From Streptomyces sp. LUP47B (lineage in GTDB: Bacteria; Actinomycetota; Actinomycetes; Streptomycetales; Streptomycetaceae): 64,000 nt of DNA. Positions 33,396 to 43,093 of the stretch are shown here, piece after piece. Numbering within the stretch: position 1 is the first letter of the stretch; every line of letters starts with the position of its first letter. The notes beneath the pieces are model-generated. The model was not told where the DNA came from. It saw nothing but the letters and a program-made list of their open reading frames with translations, and did no database searches. A program made the translations under genes and the position numbers. The DNA is taken from contig NZ_MJAH01000010.1 of assembly GCF_001746295.1 (NCBI RefSeq), forward strand, positions 170,284 through 234,283. The letters are read 5' to 3'.

Positions 33396-35339
33396 GTGGG
33401 AAAACGGCGTGGCACTGAGCAGCCCGGAGTCTCCGAGTCGGAGCGGCTGCTCTTCGGGGGACCGCTGAGGTACGACACGGGCTGGAACTCGCACTCCGAC
33501 GCGTTTCTGGAGCTGGGGTTCCGGGCCATGGTGGTGCGGCTGCCGTCGCTGTTGTCGGCGAGTCTCCGGCTGGCCTGGCAGGCGGACCGGCGGGCCGCGC
33601 GGACCGTGCTGGCCGCCGAGGTGACCCGGGGTCTCGCACAGGCGGTGAGTCTGCTCGCGGTCAACAGTGTGCTGGGGCGGCTGATCGGCGGGGGCGCGCT
33701 GGAGGACCGGCTGCGCGGGGCCGTGCCCGCGTTGGTCACCATGGCCGCCGTGATGCTCCTGGGGGCGTTGCTGCGGGCCGCGTCGACGCATGCCACCGGC
33801 CGCCTCGAGCCCAAGGTGGAGCGGGTGGCGACCGAGCGGTATCTGGAGCGGGCGGCCACCGTCGAGCTGTCTGCGATCGAGGATCACGCCTTCCACAAGC
33901 TGCTGGACACCGCGCAGTACGGCGCCACCTCGGCCCGCCGGATGATCTCGTTCGCGACGCGGGTGGTGAACGCGATGATCTCGCTGATCGCGGCGGCGGG
34001 CGTGCTGACCGTGCTGCACCCGGCGCTGCTGCCGCTGCTGGTCACGATGACGATCCCGAGCGGCTGGGGCGCGCTGACCATCGCGCGCCGCCAGTACGAG
34101 TCCTTCCACACCTGGGTGCAGCACGTGCGGGCGGGCCGCCTCCTCGGGGCCCTGCTGATCGAGCCGGAGGCGGCGCCGGAGATCCGCGTCCACGGCGTGG
34201 GGCCGTTCCTGCTCCGGCACTACCGTGCGATGGCGGAGACGGCGGAGGCCGAGCAGGCCCGACTGGCCCGGCTCGCGGCCCGGACGGGGCTGATAGCGGC
34301 GACCTGGACGGGCCTGGCGACGGTGGCGACGTACGCGACACTGGGCGCGCTGCTGCTGGCGGGCGCGATGGCGCTGTCGGTGGCGGGTACGGCCGTGATC
34401 GCCGTGCGCACCGGCTCGCAGAGTCTGAACACCCTGGTCATCGAGATGAACGCGCTGCACGAGGAGGCCCTGTTCGTCGGCGACCTGCAGCGGCTCTACA
34501 CGGAGGCCGCCGAGCGGGCGATCCCGGAGGGCGGGTCCGCGCTGCCGGACGACCCGCGCGAGATCCGCTTCGAGAACGTCTCCTTCACCTACCCGGGAGA
34601 CGCGACCCGCCCCGCGCTCGACGACGTGACCCTCACCCTGCCGCTCGGCAAGATCGTCGCCCTGGTCGGGGAGAACGGTTCCGGCAAGACCACCCTGGTC
34701 AAGCTGCTCGCGGGGTTGTACGCCCCCGACCGCGGCCGGATCCTGTGGGACAACCTGGACGCGGCGCACGCGGACCGCCAGCTGCTCGCCGAGCGGGTCG
34801 CGATGGTCGCCCAGGACTTCAAGCGGTGGCCGTTCACCGCCCGCGTCAATGTGGCGGTGGGCCGCTCGTCGGTGCCGCTCACCGAGGAGCGGGTGTCCGG
34901 CGCGGTCGCCGAGGCCGGCGCCGGGGAGGTGCTGGCCGATCTGCCGCGCGGCCTGGACACGCTGCTGGCCCGCAACTTCAGCGGCGGGCACGAGCTGTCC
35001 GGCGGGCAGTGGCAGCGGCTCGGGATCGCTCGGGCCGCCTACCGGCGCGGTCGCATCCTGATCGTGGACGAGCCGACGGCCGCCCTGGACGCACGGGCCG
35101 AGCTGGAGGTCTTCGAGAAGATCCGCGCGCTGTCCGGCACCGGTCAGACGGTCGTCCTGATCACCCATCGGCTGGCGTCCGTGCGCCACGCGGACCTGGT
35201 GCACGTCCTGGAGCAGGGCCGGCTCGTGGAGTCGGGCACGCCCGACGAGCTCCTGGCCTCCGGTGGTGTGTACGCGGAGCTGTACTCGCTCCAGGCCGAG
35301 CAGTTCACGGCAAAGGTGCCCGCCAAGGAGGCGGGCTGA
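33396..35339 (+). CDS. ABC exporter, fused membrane and ATPase domains
   Basis: A 647-residue half-transporter. The membrane domain (about 80-380) carries several helices, with an unusual long cytoplasmic N-terminus. The ATPase domain has Walker A GENGSGKTT, Q-loop MVAQDFKRWPFTARVNV, signature ELSGGQWQR, Walker B ILIVDEPTAALD and switch His in LITHRLASV. The VAQDFKRWPFTARVN block is typical of Streptomyces ABC proteins associated with regulatory or lantibiotic-like exporters. The GTG follows GGGGGAGG by six bases. The substrate is unknown. Confidence 0.9.
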   Translation: MGKRRGTEQPGVSESERLLFGGPLRYDTGWNSHSDAFLELGFRAMVVRLPSLLSASLRLAWQADRRAARTVLAAEVTRGLAQAVSLLAVNSVLGRLIGGGALEDRLRGAVPALVTMAAVMLLGALLRAASTHATGRLEPKVERVATERYLERAATVELSAIEDHAFHKLLDTAQYGATSARRMISFATRVVNAMISLIAAAGVLTVLHPALLPLLVTMTIPSGWGALTIARRQYESFHTWVQHVRAGRLLGALLIEPEAAPEIRVHGVGPFLLRHYRAMAETAEAEQARLARLAARTGLIAATWTGLATVATYATLGALLLAGAMALSVAGTAVIAVRTGSQSLNTLVIEMNALHEEALFVGDLQRLYTEAAERAIPEGGSALPDDPREIRFENVSFTYPGDATRPALDDVTLTLPLGKIVALVGENGSGKTTLVKLLAGLYAPDRGRILWDNLDAAHADRQLLAERVAMVAQDFKRWPFTARVNVAVGRSSVPLTEERVSGAVAEAGAGEVLADLPRGLDTLLARNFSGGHELSGGQWQRLGIARAAYRRGRILIVDEPTAALDARAELEVFEKIRALSGTGQTVVLITHRLASVRHADLVHVLEQGRLVESGTPDELLASGGVYAELYSLQAEQFTAKVPAKEAG

Positions 35340-35341
35340 CC

Positions 35342-35530
35342 TCACGCGACAGCGTCTATCGCTGCCTCTCCACTGCGGACGATCACCAGGAACGTGTCCG
35401 TCGCGAGGTCCATCACGACCTCCGCCGGCAGTCCCTCAAGACGCCTCGCCTGCGCGAACTCCTCCGCCGGCCACGATCCGCGCGGCCCGCCAGCGGGAAA
35501 GCGTTCGAGCACTGTTCGCCCGTTCACCAC
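35342..35530 (-). CDS. Small uncharacterised protein
   Basis: 62 residues starting VVNGRTVLERFPAGGPRGSW and containing LEGLPAEVVMDLATDTFLVI. The first of two adjacent GTGs follows GGAGG by six bases; a longer ORF upstream has no ribosome site. The sequence has the amphipathic beta-rich look of small Streptomyces proteins of this kind, but no family is recognised. It converges on the ABC exporter gene with two bases between the stop codons. Confidence 0.5.
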   Translation of the reverse strand: MVNGRTVLERFPAGGPRGSWPAEEFAQARRLEGLPAEVVMDLATDTFLVIVRSGEAAIDAVA

Positions 35531-35699
35531 CCTGCACCTCCAGAAAGCGTTGCACTCCCCGTAGGAGCGCTTGTAGGAGTTAACGCCTTCCAGGGCCGGA
35601 AAGCCTCGGTGAGTTGCCGTACTGAGACGTAGCCGACACAGATTCACCCCGGAGTGTGAGGATCCCGTCACGGTGTGACGACATCATTCACCCTCCGTG

Positions 35700-36389
35700 T
35701 CAGTCCTCGTACTCGTCGTGATACCGCATGCGTACGCTGCCTGCGGGCGCCCCGAGAGCGGACGCGCGCCCCTTGGGTTCCTCCCATTCCTCCTGCCGTC
35801 CCAGTGCGGTGAGGTCGAGGAAGCTGGTGGTCGAGCCGAGTCCGTCGAGGCCGCGTTCATAGGTGGAATAGGTGTGGAAGACCTGGTCACGGTCGCGCAG
35901 GAAGCAGCTGATGCCGGGCCGCTCGGCCGGCTCGTCGTCGATCTCCAAGGTGGCTTGGAAGTCGTGGTTGAAGTCGCCGCCGTACGACGAGTACCAGGGC
36001 ACGGTCCATCCCATCCGCGCCTTGAACGGCAGGATCTTCGTATACGGCGCTCTCGACACGGCCGCGAACGTCGTCCCCCGCGCCTTCAGATGGGCCAGGT
36101 GTCCGATCTGGTCCAGGAAGGCGGAGCAGCTGCGGCAGCCCGCGTCCCACTCGGGCGCGAACATGAAGTGGTGGACGACGAGCTGGCCGCGCCCCTCGAA
36201 GAGGTCGAGCAGGGTGGCCTTGCCGTCACCGCCTTCGAAGACGTACTCCTCCTCGACCTCGACCATGGGAAGCCTGCGCCGCTCGGCGTTCAGGGCGTCC
36301 CGCGCGCGCGTGGCCGCCTTCTCCCTGACCAGCAGTTCCGCGCGCGCCGCGCGCCATTCGTCCCGAGAGACGATCTCCGGAAGCGCCAT
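35700..36389 (-). CDS. DUF899 (thioredoxin-like) family protein
   Basis: 229 residues. The fold is thioredoxin-like with HHFMFAPEWDAGCRSCSAFLDQ, where the cysteine pair is C-R-S-C, and with family blocks VSRAPYTKILPFKARMGWTVPWYSSYGGDFNHDF (shown in part: KILPFKARMGWTVPWYSS) and DRDQVFHTYSTYERGLDGL. DUF899 proteins are abundant in actinobacteria; activity unknown. The ATG follows GGAGGGA by four bases. Confidence 0.92.
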   Translation of the reverse strand: MALPEIVSRDEWRAARAELLVREKAATRARDALNAERRRLPMVEVEEEYVFEGGDGKATLLDLFEGRGQLVVHHFMFAPEWDAGCRSCSAFLDQIGHLAHLKARGTTFAAVSRAPYTKILPFKARMGWTVPWYSSYGGDFNHDFQATLEIDDEPAERPGISCFLRDRDQVFHTYSTYERGLDGLGSTTSFLDLTALGRQEEWEEPKGRASALGAPAGSVRMRYHDEYED

Positions 36390-36481
36390 GGGGTCCCTCC
36401 TGTGCGACGGTCCGTCGGAGTGGTGACCGTGGGGAGGGGCGGAACTCATCGCTGTCGCGGGAAAATCCTGGACGGGTTGGT

Positions 36482-37651
36482 TCAGTACGACACCTGGAGC
36501 GCGAGCAGGCCCCGGGCGCGCAGGGAGTTGCGCCACCTCGGGGTCGGCTCGGCGAGCGCGAGATCCGGGAACCGTTCCAGGAGCGCGGCCAGGGCGATCT
36601 CGGTCTCGGCACGGGCCAGCGGGGCGCCGAGGCAGTAGTGGATGCCGTGGCCGAGAGCGAGATGGCCGGAGGCGTCGCGGGCGAGGTCCAGGCGGTCGGG
36701 GTCGGGAAAGCGGTCGGGATCGCGGTTGGCCGCGGACGGGGAGACCCAGACCGTCTCGCCCGCCGGGACGGTGACCCCGCCGATGGTGACGTCCTCGAGG
36801 GGAAAGCGGCGGATGGCCAGCAGGGCAGGGCCCTCGTAGCGGAGGAACTCCTCGACGGCCGCGGGGAGTCTGGCGGGGTCCTCGCGCAGGGCGTCGAGCT
36901 GTCCGGGATGTTGGAACAGCGCGAGCACCGCGTTCCCGATCAGCTGCACGGTGTTCTCGTACCCGGCGAAGAGGATGAGGAAGGCCAGCGACATCAGCTC
37001 GTCCTCGCTGAGCCGGTCGCCCTCGTCGCGGACGGCGATCAGATCGGAGAGCAGGTCGTCGGCGGGTTCCCGGCGCTTGTCGGCGAGGAGCCGCGTGAAG
37101 AAGCCGAGCATCGCCACGATCGCCTCCTTGGCCGCCGCGGGTCCGGCCGCCGGGTCCGGCGCGACGAGGGTGTCGGTCCACACCCGGAAGTCCAGCCGGT
37201 GCTCGTCCGGGATGCCGAGCAGGTCACAGATGACCGTGATCGGCAGGGGCGCGGCGTAGGAGGCGATGAGGTCGGTGGTCCCGTGGGAACCGAGCGCGTC
37301 GAGGAGCCGGTCGGCGGTGCGCCGGATCGGCTCGCGCAACTGCTCGATCCGACGCGGGGTGAAGGCCCGTCCGACCAGTCGGCGGATCCGGGTGTGGTGC
37401 GGCGGATCCATGTTGAGCAGGTTGGCGTCGAGCGCGGGCGGCAACGAGAACCCCTTGTAGGCCCCCGCCGTGGCGTGCCGCTTGTCCAACGCCAATCGCG
37501 GATCGGCGAGAGCCGCCCGCACGTCGTCGTACCGCGTGACGATCCAGGCGGGCGTCCCGTCGGGCCCGGCGATCCGATGCACGGGCGCGGTGTCGCGCAG
37601 GCGCCGGTACACGTCGTACGGATGGTCGAGGAGGCCGTCGGCGGGATCCAT
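36482..37651 (-). CDS. Cytochrome P450
   Basis: A 389-residue bacterial P450. Conserved elements are the I-helix FAGYENTVQLIGN (with E-N in place of the usual acid-Thr-pair context), the K-helix EEFLRYEGP (ExxR), the PERF-like DRFPDPDRLDLARD, and the heme loop ALGHGIHYCLGAPLARAE with the axial Cys. It is a soluble class I enzyme that needs separate ferredoxin and reductase, which are not adjacent. TAGGCT ends seven bases before the ATG (leaderless). The substrate is unknown; no biosynthetic cluster surrounds it. Confidence 0.95.
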   Translation of the reverse strand: MDPADGLLDHPYDVYRRLRDTAPVHRIAGPDGTPAWIVTRYDDVRAALADPRLALDKRHATAGAYKGFSLPPALDANLLNMDPPHHTRIRRLVGRAFTPRRIEQLREPIRRTADRLLDALGSHGTTDLIASYAAPLPITVICDLLGIPDEHRLDFRVWTDTLVAPDPAAGPAAAKEAIVAMLGFFTRLLADKRREPADDLLSDLIAVRDEGDRLSEDELMSLAFLILFAGYENTVQLIGNAVLALFQHPGQLDALREDPARLPAAVEEFLRYEGPALLAIRRFPLEDVTIGGVTVPAGETVWVSPSAANRDPDRFPDPDRLDLARDASGHLALGHGIHYCLGAPLARAETEIALAALLERFPDLALAEPTPRWRNSLRARGLLALQVSY

Positions 37652-37698
37652 GGGCGTCAGCCTAGCGGCGCGGAGATCACGGGCTGCCGGGCCGGATG

Positions 37699-39051
37699 TC
37701 AGGTGCTGTAGTTCTGGATGCGCCTGCCATGGCTCAGGTCCAGCAGCGCGGGCATCCGCTCCTCCAACTCCCCCACGACGGCGCCGACATCAATGGACAG
37801 CAGCTCGCGGTCCCGCATCAGCACGCGGCCGTCGACGATCGTCGTGCGGACGTCGGAGGAGCGGGCGCTGTGGACCAGGGTCGCGGCGAGGTCGTGGACG
37901 GGCTGGGTGTGCGGGCCGGTGAGGTCGACCAGGATGATGTCGGCACGCCGACCGGGTGCGATACTGCCGACGATCTCACCGAGGCCGACCGCGCGAGCGC
38001 TCTGGAGGGTGGCGTGGTGCAGGGCTTGACGGGACGTCAGCCAGCGCGGGTCACCGGTCGTCGACTTCTGGATCAGCGCGGTGAGCGCCATCGACTCCCA
38101 TACGTCGAGGGAGTTGTTGGAGGCGGCCCCGTCCGTGGCGAGTCCGACGGGGATTCCGATGTCGTGCAGGGCGCGCACGGGCGTGGTGGTGGGCCAGGCG
38201 AACTTGAGGTAGCCGCGCGGGGCGGTCGCGACTGCCGTGCGACCGGCGGCACTTGAGAGAATCGGCAGGTCGCTGTCGAGGATGCCGGAGCCGTGCGCGA
38301 TCAGCACGTCCGTGTCGAGGATCCCGGTGCGCCGCAGCACCTCGATGGGCGTCACCCCGTGCCTGGCGAGGCTCGCCTCGGCCTGGCCGCGGTTCTCGGC
38401 GGCGTGGAGATGGACGGGCAGGCTGTGCTCCCGGGCGAGCGCGGCGGTCGCGGTGAGGTCGCCGTCGTCCACGGTGTAGGGCGCGTGCGGGGCGAGTGCC
38501 GTGGTGATGCGGCCACCGGCGCCGCCGCGGTGTCGTAGCGCGAACTCCAGGGACTTCTCCCGCCCTTGGGGCCCCTGCGAGGAGAAGTACGCCTCCCCGA
38601 GGTGCGCGCGGATGCCGCACTCCTCGACCACCGCGGCGACGGCGTCCATCGAGAAGTAGTGGTCGGCGAAGCAGGTGACACCGCCCCGGATCATCTCGGC
38701 GCAGGCCAGCCGCGCCCCCAACTCCACGTCTTTCTCGGTGAGGTTGGACTCGATGGGCCAGACGACGTCGTTGAACCACTCCTCGGTCGGCAGATCCTCC
38801 GCGATCCCGCGCAGGGCGACCATGGGCGCGTGGGTATGGCAGTTGACGAGCCCGGGAAGGGCGATCTGCCCCCGCCCGTCGATGCGCTCCGCCGCGGGCA
38901 GTTCCTCGGCCCGCGCGCTGCTGGTCACCGACTCGACGACACCCTCCCGTACGACGATCGCCGCGTCGTCCACGAACCCGACCTGCTCTTGATCGTCGTG
39001 CGTGAGCACCGTGCACGGGGTGATGATGAGACCTGCGGGAGAAGGCGTCAT
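37699..39051 (-). CDS. Amidohydrolase, SsnA/Atz-type deaminase (8-oxoguanine or SAH/MTA deaminase-like)
   Basis: A 450-residue metal-dependent TIM-barrel hydrolase. The metal and catalytic motifs are LVNCHTHAPM, the later HLHAAENRGQAE, LIAHGSGI and LATDGAASNNSLDVWE; the terminal strand SIAPGRRADIILVDL is typical. This subfamily deaminates purine-like substrates such as 8-oxoguanine or S-adenosylhomocysteine, or chlorohydrolyses triazines. Sequence alone does not decide the substrate. TACGGT ends six bases before the ATG (leaderless). Confidence 0.9.
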   Translation of the reverse strand: MTPSPAGLIITPCTVLTHDDQEQVGFVDDAAIVVREGVVESVTSSARAEELPAAERIDGRGQIALPGLVNCHTHAPMVALRGIAEDLPTEEWFNDVVWPIESNLTEKDVELGARLACAEMIRGGVTCFADHYFSMDAVAAVVEECGIRAHLGEAYFSSQGPQGREKSLEFALRHRGGAGGRITTALAPHAPYTVDDGDLTATAALAREHSLPVHLHAAENRGQAEASLARHGVTPIEVLRRTGILDTDVLIAHGSGILDSDLPILSSAAGRTAVATAPRGYLKFAWPTTTPVRALHDIGIPVGLATDGAASNNSLDVWESMALTALIQKSTTGDPRWLTSRQALHHATLQSARAVGLGEIVGSIAPGRRADIILVDLTGPHTQPVHDLAATLVHSARSSDVRTTIVDGRVLMRDRELLSIDVGAVVGELEERMPALLDLSHGRRIQNYST

Positions 39052-39169
39052 ACAGGCACCGTACGACGCGGTCGTGCCCTCGCTGTGAGTGAACCGCGCA
39101 TCCCGTCGTCGCCCTCGTGTACGAGGCGAAAGTGGCGGCCCGCACCGGTGTGGGGTAGGGGTGTGACCC

Positions 39170-41125
39170 CTAACCGGCGAGGTGAACTCCGGGCAGCCGG
39201 ACCTCCACTCGACCTCGCCCGTCGTCAAGTCGGCCGAGTTCGTCGAGGAGTTCGGTGAGCCGTCGGACCTGTTCGGGGGCGAGCCGCCCGGAGTCGTCGA
39301 GGTGGACGGCGCTCGCGGTGGTCGTGTCGACGATCCCTTCGAGCACGGCGACGATCTCGTCGGCGCCCTCCGAGTGCCGGGCGAGCGCGGGGAGTTCGGC
39401 GGCGGCGAGGGCGATGGCGGTACGGGCCTCGGCGAGCGCGCGGTAGGCCTCGCGGCGGAGGGTCCAGCGCCGGGCGCGGGTGTCGTCGGTGGCGATGTCC
39501 CGTACGACGGACCCGGCGCCTCGCGGGACGGGCCGCGCGGTCCGCCGTGGAAGAGGCCGCGCCATCTCCCGTGGAAGGGGCCGTTCGGTCTCCCGCAGCA
39601 CGTGCGTGAGGTACGCCTCGGCCGCGCCGCTCGCCGCGGCCAGCCGGGACCGCACTCCCCCGCCGCGCTGCCCCGGCATCGGCAGATGCCCCACGATCAG
39701 CACGATGCCGCAGGCGAGCAGGGTTTCGGTGATCCGGCCGGCGGAGGCCTGCGGCTCACCGCCCACCATCACGAGCGCCAGGACGAGGACGGTGACGACG
39801 GCGGTCTGCGCGGCGAAGTGCCGGGTGGCCACGGGAATGAGCGCCCCGCTGACGGCGACGAGCACGATGAGTCCTTCGGGCCGCGGCAGTACGAGCGCGA
39901 ACCCGGCGAAGACCAGCGCTCCGAGGACGGTCCCGGCGGCCCGGCACAGCACACGGGAGGCGAGCGGTCCGAGGTCGGGCTTGACGAGGAAGACGGTGGT
40001 GGCGGGCAGCCAGTACCAGTGCTGGTGCTCCCCGTACCAGTGGGAGTGGTGCAGCGCCTGTGCCACGGCGACGCCGGCCCCGAAGCAGAGGGCGACCCGC
40101 AGCCCGTACTCCCGCCCGCCGGCCCCGAAAACGGACCGCAGCGCGCCCCTGACGGTGAGCCGACGCTTGTGCAGATCCCCGCCCCGGCCCCCGTCGAAGG
40201 CGTCGGCGGCCCGCAGCAGCGCGTCGTCGAGTGCCCGCAGCGCGGGCCCCGACCGGGCGGGCGCGGGCAACGGCCCGGTGTGTGTGTTCTCCCGTACGGC
40301 GACGGCGAGCCGTCGGGGCCCCGCGGAGGCCCGCCCGGGCACCGCTTCCTCCGCCCAGGCGAGCGCGGTGGCGGCCTCGGCGAGCGGCAGCGCGGCGGCG
40401 TACTGCGCGTGCAGCCGCCGCTCGGCGGCCGAGCTGGCGTACCGCCGCAGCCGCGGCCCGGTGAGCGCGTCCTGCGCGTGATCGAGGGCGGCGGTGAGCG
40501 CGACGCGCCGTGCGGTGGCGTTCGCACTCCCCACGGCGTCCAGGAGAGCGGCGACGGCGTCATACACCTCAGCGACGGCCTCCCGCTCGCCGTCGAACCG
40601 GAAGTCCCCGGCGAGACCGCCGGGGGTGGGCAGCACGAGCCGCAGCGCGAGCAGCCAGCAGGCACCGCCGAGATAGGCGACGGCCCTCAGCCACCCTTCC
40701 TCCGGCAACGGCATGCCCGCCCCGATCGCCGAAGCGACCAGCAGCTGCGTACCGGCCCCGGAGGCGACGGGCCCGACGGCGCTGATGCCGCCGGCGATCA
40801 GCCCGACGAGGGTCAGCAGCACGGTCAGTGGGACCGCCCCGATGTGCTCCCCCGCGGTGGTCCCCAGGAACATCCCGACGGCTCCCGCGAGCGCCGGCAT
40901 CCCGATCCGCTTGACGGAGACCCGCCGGCTCCCGGGCCGGTCGTTGATCCCGGCGAGCATGGCGGCGATGGCGGCGACGACACCGAGTGAGGTGCGGCCG
41001 GTGAGGACGGCGACGAGGAGGATGGGCCCGGCGGACAGTGCACCCCGCACCACGGCGTTCCAGGGAATCGGTCCGCGCTGAGCACGCAGGGCGTGAGCGA
41101 GCCAGGGCGGTGGGGCGAGTGACAC
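39170..41125 (-). CDS. FUSC family membrane protein (aromatic-acid exporter-like)
   Basis: A 651-residue protein with two blocks of six membrane helices, as in fusaric-acid-resistance and YccS/AaeB-like transporters. The first block runs from VVRGALSAGPILLVAVLTG; the second contains LRVALCFGAGVAVAQALHH and WYWLPATTVFLVKPDLGPL. Between and after the blocks lie cytoplasmic helical regions. Odd: near residue 525 a short motif recurs (RPLPREMARPLPRRTARPVPRG in part), an Arg/Pro repeat. The GTG follows AGGAG. Substrate unknown. Confidence 0.88.
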   Translation of the reverse strand: MSLAPPPWLAHALRAQRGPIPWNAVVRGALSAGPILLVAVLTGRTSLGVVAAIAAMLAGINDRPGSRRVSVKRIGMPALAGAVGMFLGTTAGEHIGAVPLTVLLTLVGLIAGGISAVGPVASGAGTQLLVASAIGAGMPLPEEGWLRAVAYLGGACWLLALRLVLPTPGGLAGDFRFDGEREAVAEVYDAVAALLDAVGSANATARRVALTAALDHAQDALTGPRLRRYASSAAERRLHAQYAAALPLAEAATALAWAEEAVPGRASAGPRRLAVAVRENTHTGPLPAPARSGPALRALDDALLRAADAFDGGRGGDLHKRRLTVRGALRSVFGAGGREYGLRVALCFGAGVAVAQALHHSHWYGEHQHWYWLPATTVFLVKPDLGPLASRVLCRAAGTVLGALVFAGFALVLPRPEGLIVLVAVSGALIPVATRHFAAQTAVVTVLVLALVMVGGEPQASAGRITETLLACGIVLIVGHLPMPGQRGGGVRSRLAAASGAAEAYLTHVLRETERPLPREMARPLPRRTARPVPRGAGSVVRDIATDDTRARRWTLRREAYRALAEARTAIALAAAELPALARHSEGADEIVAVLEGIVDTTTASAVHLDDSGRLAPEQVRRLTELLDELGRLDDGRGRVEVRLPGVHLAG

Positions 41126-41312
41126 GGGGCTCCTGTCGTCGGGGGGAGGCGGGGGTGTGCCTTCGGGCGACGGTGGCCGGGCGTTGGGCTGTGGGGTCCA
41201 CGGTAGATCGCGTTCTTGGACGGTCCGGGACGCTCGTGTTACTCACGTGTGACGATGTCTGTAAGAGCCACGTTCTTTATGAACGCAACCCGGGAAGGTG
41301 AGCCGGGGCCGC

Positions 41313-42077
41313 TCAGTTCGCTCTGTCGAGCAACTCCCGCACCTCCGTGACCGCGCGGACGGCCGCCCCGGGTGATGCCGTCAAGGACTCGACGATCAAG
41401 TCGACGTCCCGCAGTCCGGCCCGCTCCAGCAGCCGCTTCTCGTTCGTCACCCACTCCCCCCGCGCCGCCAGTACGGAGTGCCCCATCTGCACGGCGGCTG
41501 TGGCGAGCGCGCCGGCGGTCTCGGTGAGGCGGCCGGCCGGGGCGTGGTGAGCCTTGGCGTAGGCGAGGGTGGCGTGGGCGGTGTCGCGCCAGCGGGCGGC
41601 GGCCGAGGCACGGAGTTTCGGCGGGTAGGCCGCAGGGCGCGGGAGGTCGCCCCTCAGGACCTGGTTGATCGCGAGTTCGGCCACGATCAGGTAGGTGGGG
41701 ATGCCCGCGAGGTGGAACAGCAACGGCTCCACCCGGAACCGCCCCTGCTCCGCCTCCGCCAACTCCCGTTCCACGACGTCGAGGTCCCGGTAGTGGACGT
41801 CGACCCGCCGCCCGTCGATCGTCAGCCAGGCACCCCCGTTGAACACCCCGCCACCCCAGCCGCCGATCTCGGACACCTCGCCCTCCCAGCCGACGGCACG
41901 CAGATCGGCCGGGTCGAAGGCTCCCCGGTAGTAGACCGCCAGGTCCCAGTCGCTGTCCGGCCGCGCGGTCCCCTCGGCACGGGAGCCGCCGAGGGCGACG
42001 GCCCGGACGGCGGGGAGGGCGGCGAGACGGTCGGCGGTGGTGTCGAGGAAGGCGGCGTCGGAGAGTGTGGGGGGCAT
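41313..42077 (-). CDS. Nucleotidyltransferase-domain protein
   Basis: 254 residues with an aminoglycoside-nucleotidyltransferase-like N-terminal domain. The motif GGSRAEGTARPDSDWDLAVYY provides GS and the DxD pair, and VDVHYRDLDVVERELAEAE supplies the third acid. The rest is helical (TAHATLAYAKAHHA). Such proteins modify small molecules or tRNA/protein partners; the target is unknown. TACGCT ends six bases before the ATG. It diverges from the RidA-GNAT pair. Confidence 0.85.
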   Translation of the reverse strand: MPPTLSDAAFLDTTADRLAALPAVRAVALGGSRAEGTARPDSDWDLAVYYRGAFDPADLRAVGWEGEVSEIGGWGGGVFNGGAWLTIDGRRVDVHYRDLDVVERELAEAEQGRFRVEPLLFHLAGIPTYLIVAELAINQVLRGDLPRPAAYPPKLRASAAARWRDTAHATLAYAKAHHAPAGRLTETAGALATAAVQMGHSVLAARGEWVTNEKRLLERAGLRDVDLIVESLTASPGAAVRAVTEVRELLDRAN

Positions 42078-42227
42078 GGGCGCAGCGTACGAAGCCCGGG
42101 GGCGGCCCTCCACGGAATTACGCGGCGGCGAGGCAACCCGTTTCCCCGGTCCCGGAAATTCAGGTGCGGTCCCGTCCCCCGCCCCCGATGATCGGAAAGT
42201 TGTCCGCCGTTCACCCCAGGAGTCCAC

Positions 42228-42641
42228 GTGATCCAGCGCGTCATCGCCCCGGCTCTGTTCCCGCCGCCGACCTACTCCCACGCCTCCGTCGTCGAGGCCG
42301 GCACGAAGCTCGCGTTTCTGGCCGGGTCCGTGCCGCTGGACGCGAAGGGGAACGTCGTCGGGGAGGGGGATCCCGCGCGGCAGGCCGAGCAGGTGATCGC
42401 GAACCTTCGGGAGCAACTGCACGCGGTGGGAAGCGACTTGGAGCATGTGCTGGCCACCGACGTGCACGTCGTGAGCAGCGAGCCGGCGGTGCTGTCCGCC
42501 GTGTGGGAGGTCGTGGAGGCGTCCGGTTTGAGCAGCGGCCCGCACTCGTCGACGCTGATCGGGGTCGCCTGCCTCGGCTACACGGGCCAGTTGGTGGAGA
42601 TCACGGCCACGGCCGTGGTGCCGGAGAGGGCCTCGCGATGA
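42228..42641 (+). CDS. RidA family (imine/enamine deaminase-like) protein
   Basis: A 137-residue YjgF/RidA-type trimer protein. It has the family start PTYSHASVVEAGTKLAFLAGSVPLD, and ATDVHVVSSEPAVLSAVWEV; the usual substrate-binding Arg of the RNYFP-type motif is replaced, so it belongs to one of the Rid1-7 side branches. The GTG follows AGGAG by five bases. It overlaps the GNAT gene by ATGA, indicating one operon. Confidence 0.88.
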   Translation: MIQRVIAPALFPPPTYSHASVVEAGTKLAFLAGSVPLDAKGNVVGEGDPARQAEQVIANLREQLHAVGSDLEHVLATDVHVVSSEPAVLSAVWEVVEASGLSSGPHSSTLIGVACLGYTGQLVEITATAVVPERASR

Positions 42642-43087
42642 GCGCGGTCGTCATCCGCCGGGCCACCGCCTCCGACGCGTCCGGCACGGCCGACGTCTAT
42701 CTGCGTTCCTTCGCCGCCGCGTTGCCGACGGTCGTGCGGCCCCGGTCCGACGACGAGGTGCGCGCCTACATCCGGGACGTCGTGGTGCCGTCGCGGGAGA
42801 CGTGGGTGGCGGTGGCGGAGGAACAGGTCGTGGGCCTCATGGTCCTCGCCGGCGATCTGCTGTCCCAGCTGTATCTCGACCCGGACTGGCGGGGGCGCGG
42901 CCTCGGCGACCGGTTCGTCGCGCTCGCCAAGGAACGCGCTCCGCGGGGGCTGAGCCTGTGGACCTTCCAGGTCAACAGGCCGGCCCACCGCTTCTACGAA
43001 CGTCACGGCTTCGTCGAGGCCGAGCGCACCGACGGCAGCGGCAACGAGGAGCGGGAGCCGGACGTGCGGTATGTGTGGCGGCCCTGA
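42638..43087 (+). CDS. GNAT family N-acetyltransferase
   Basis: 149 residues. Acetyl-CoA binding is by LYLDPDWRGRGLGDRFV, with the R/Q-x-x-G-x-G/A signature RGRGLG, and the C-terminal block RPAHRFYERHGFVEAERTDG is typical. The acceptor is unknown. The ATG overlaps the RidA stop; co-expression with a RidA protein suggests both act on related amino compounds, but this is inference. Confidence 0.92.
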   Translation: MSAVVIRRATASDASGTADVYLRSFAAALPTVVRPRSDDEVRAYIRDVVVPSRETWVAVAEEQVVGLMVLAGDLLSQLYLDPDWRGRGLGDRFVALAKERAPRGLSLWTFQVNRPAHRFYERHGFVEAERTDGSGNEEREPDVRYVWRP

Positions 43088-43093
43088 GAGGGG

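Noticed and set aside
41271..41285. CGTTC-TTTAT-GAACG inverted repeat as a LexA (SOS) box
   Set aside because: The arms are reversed relative to the GAACN4GTTC-type consensus, and no damage gene is next to it.
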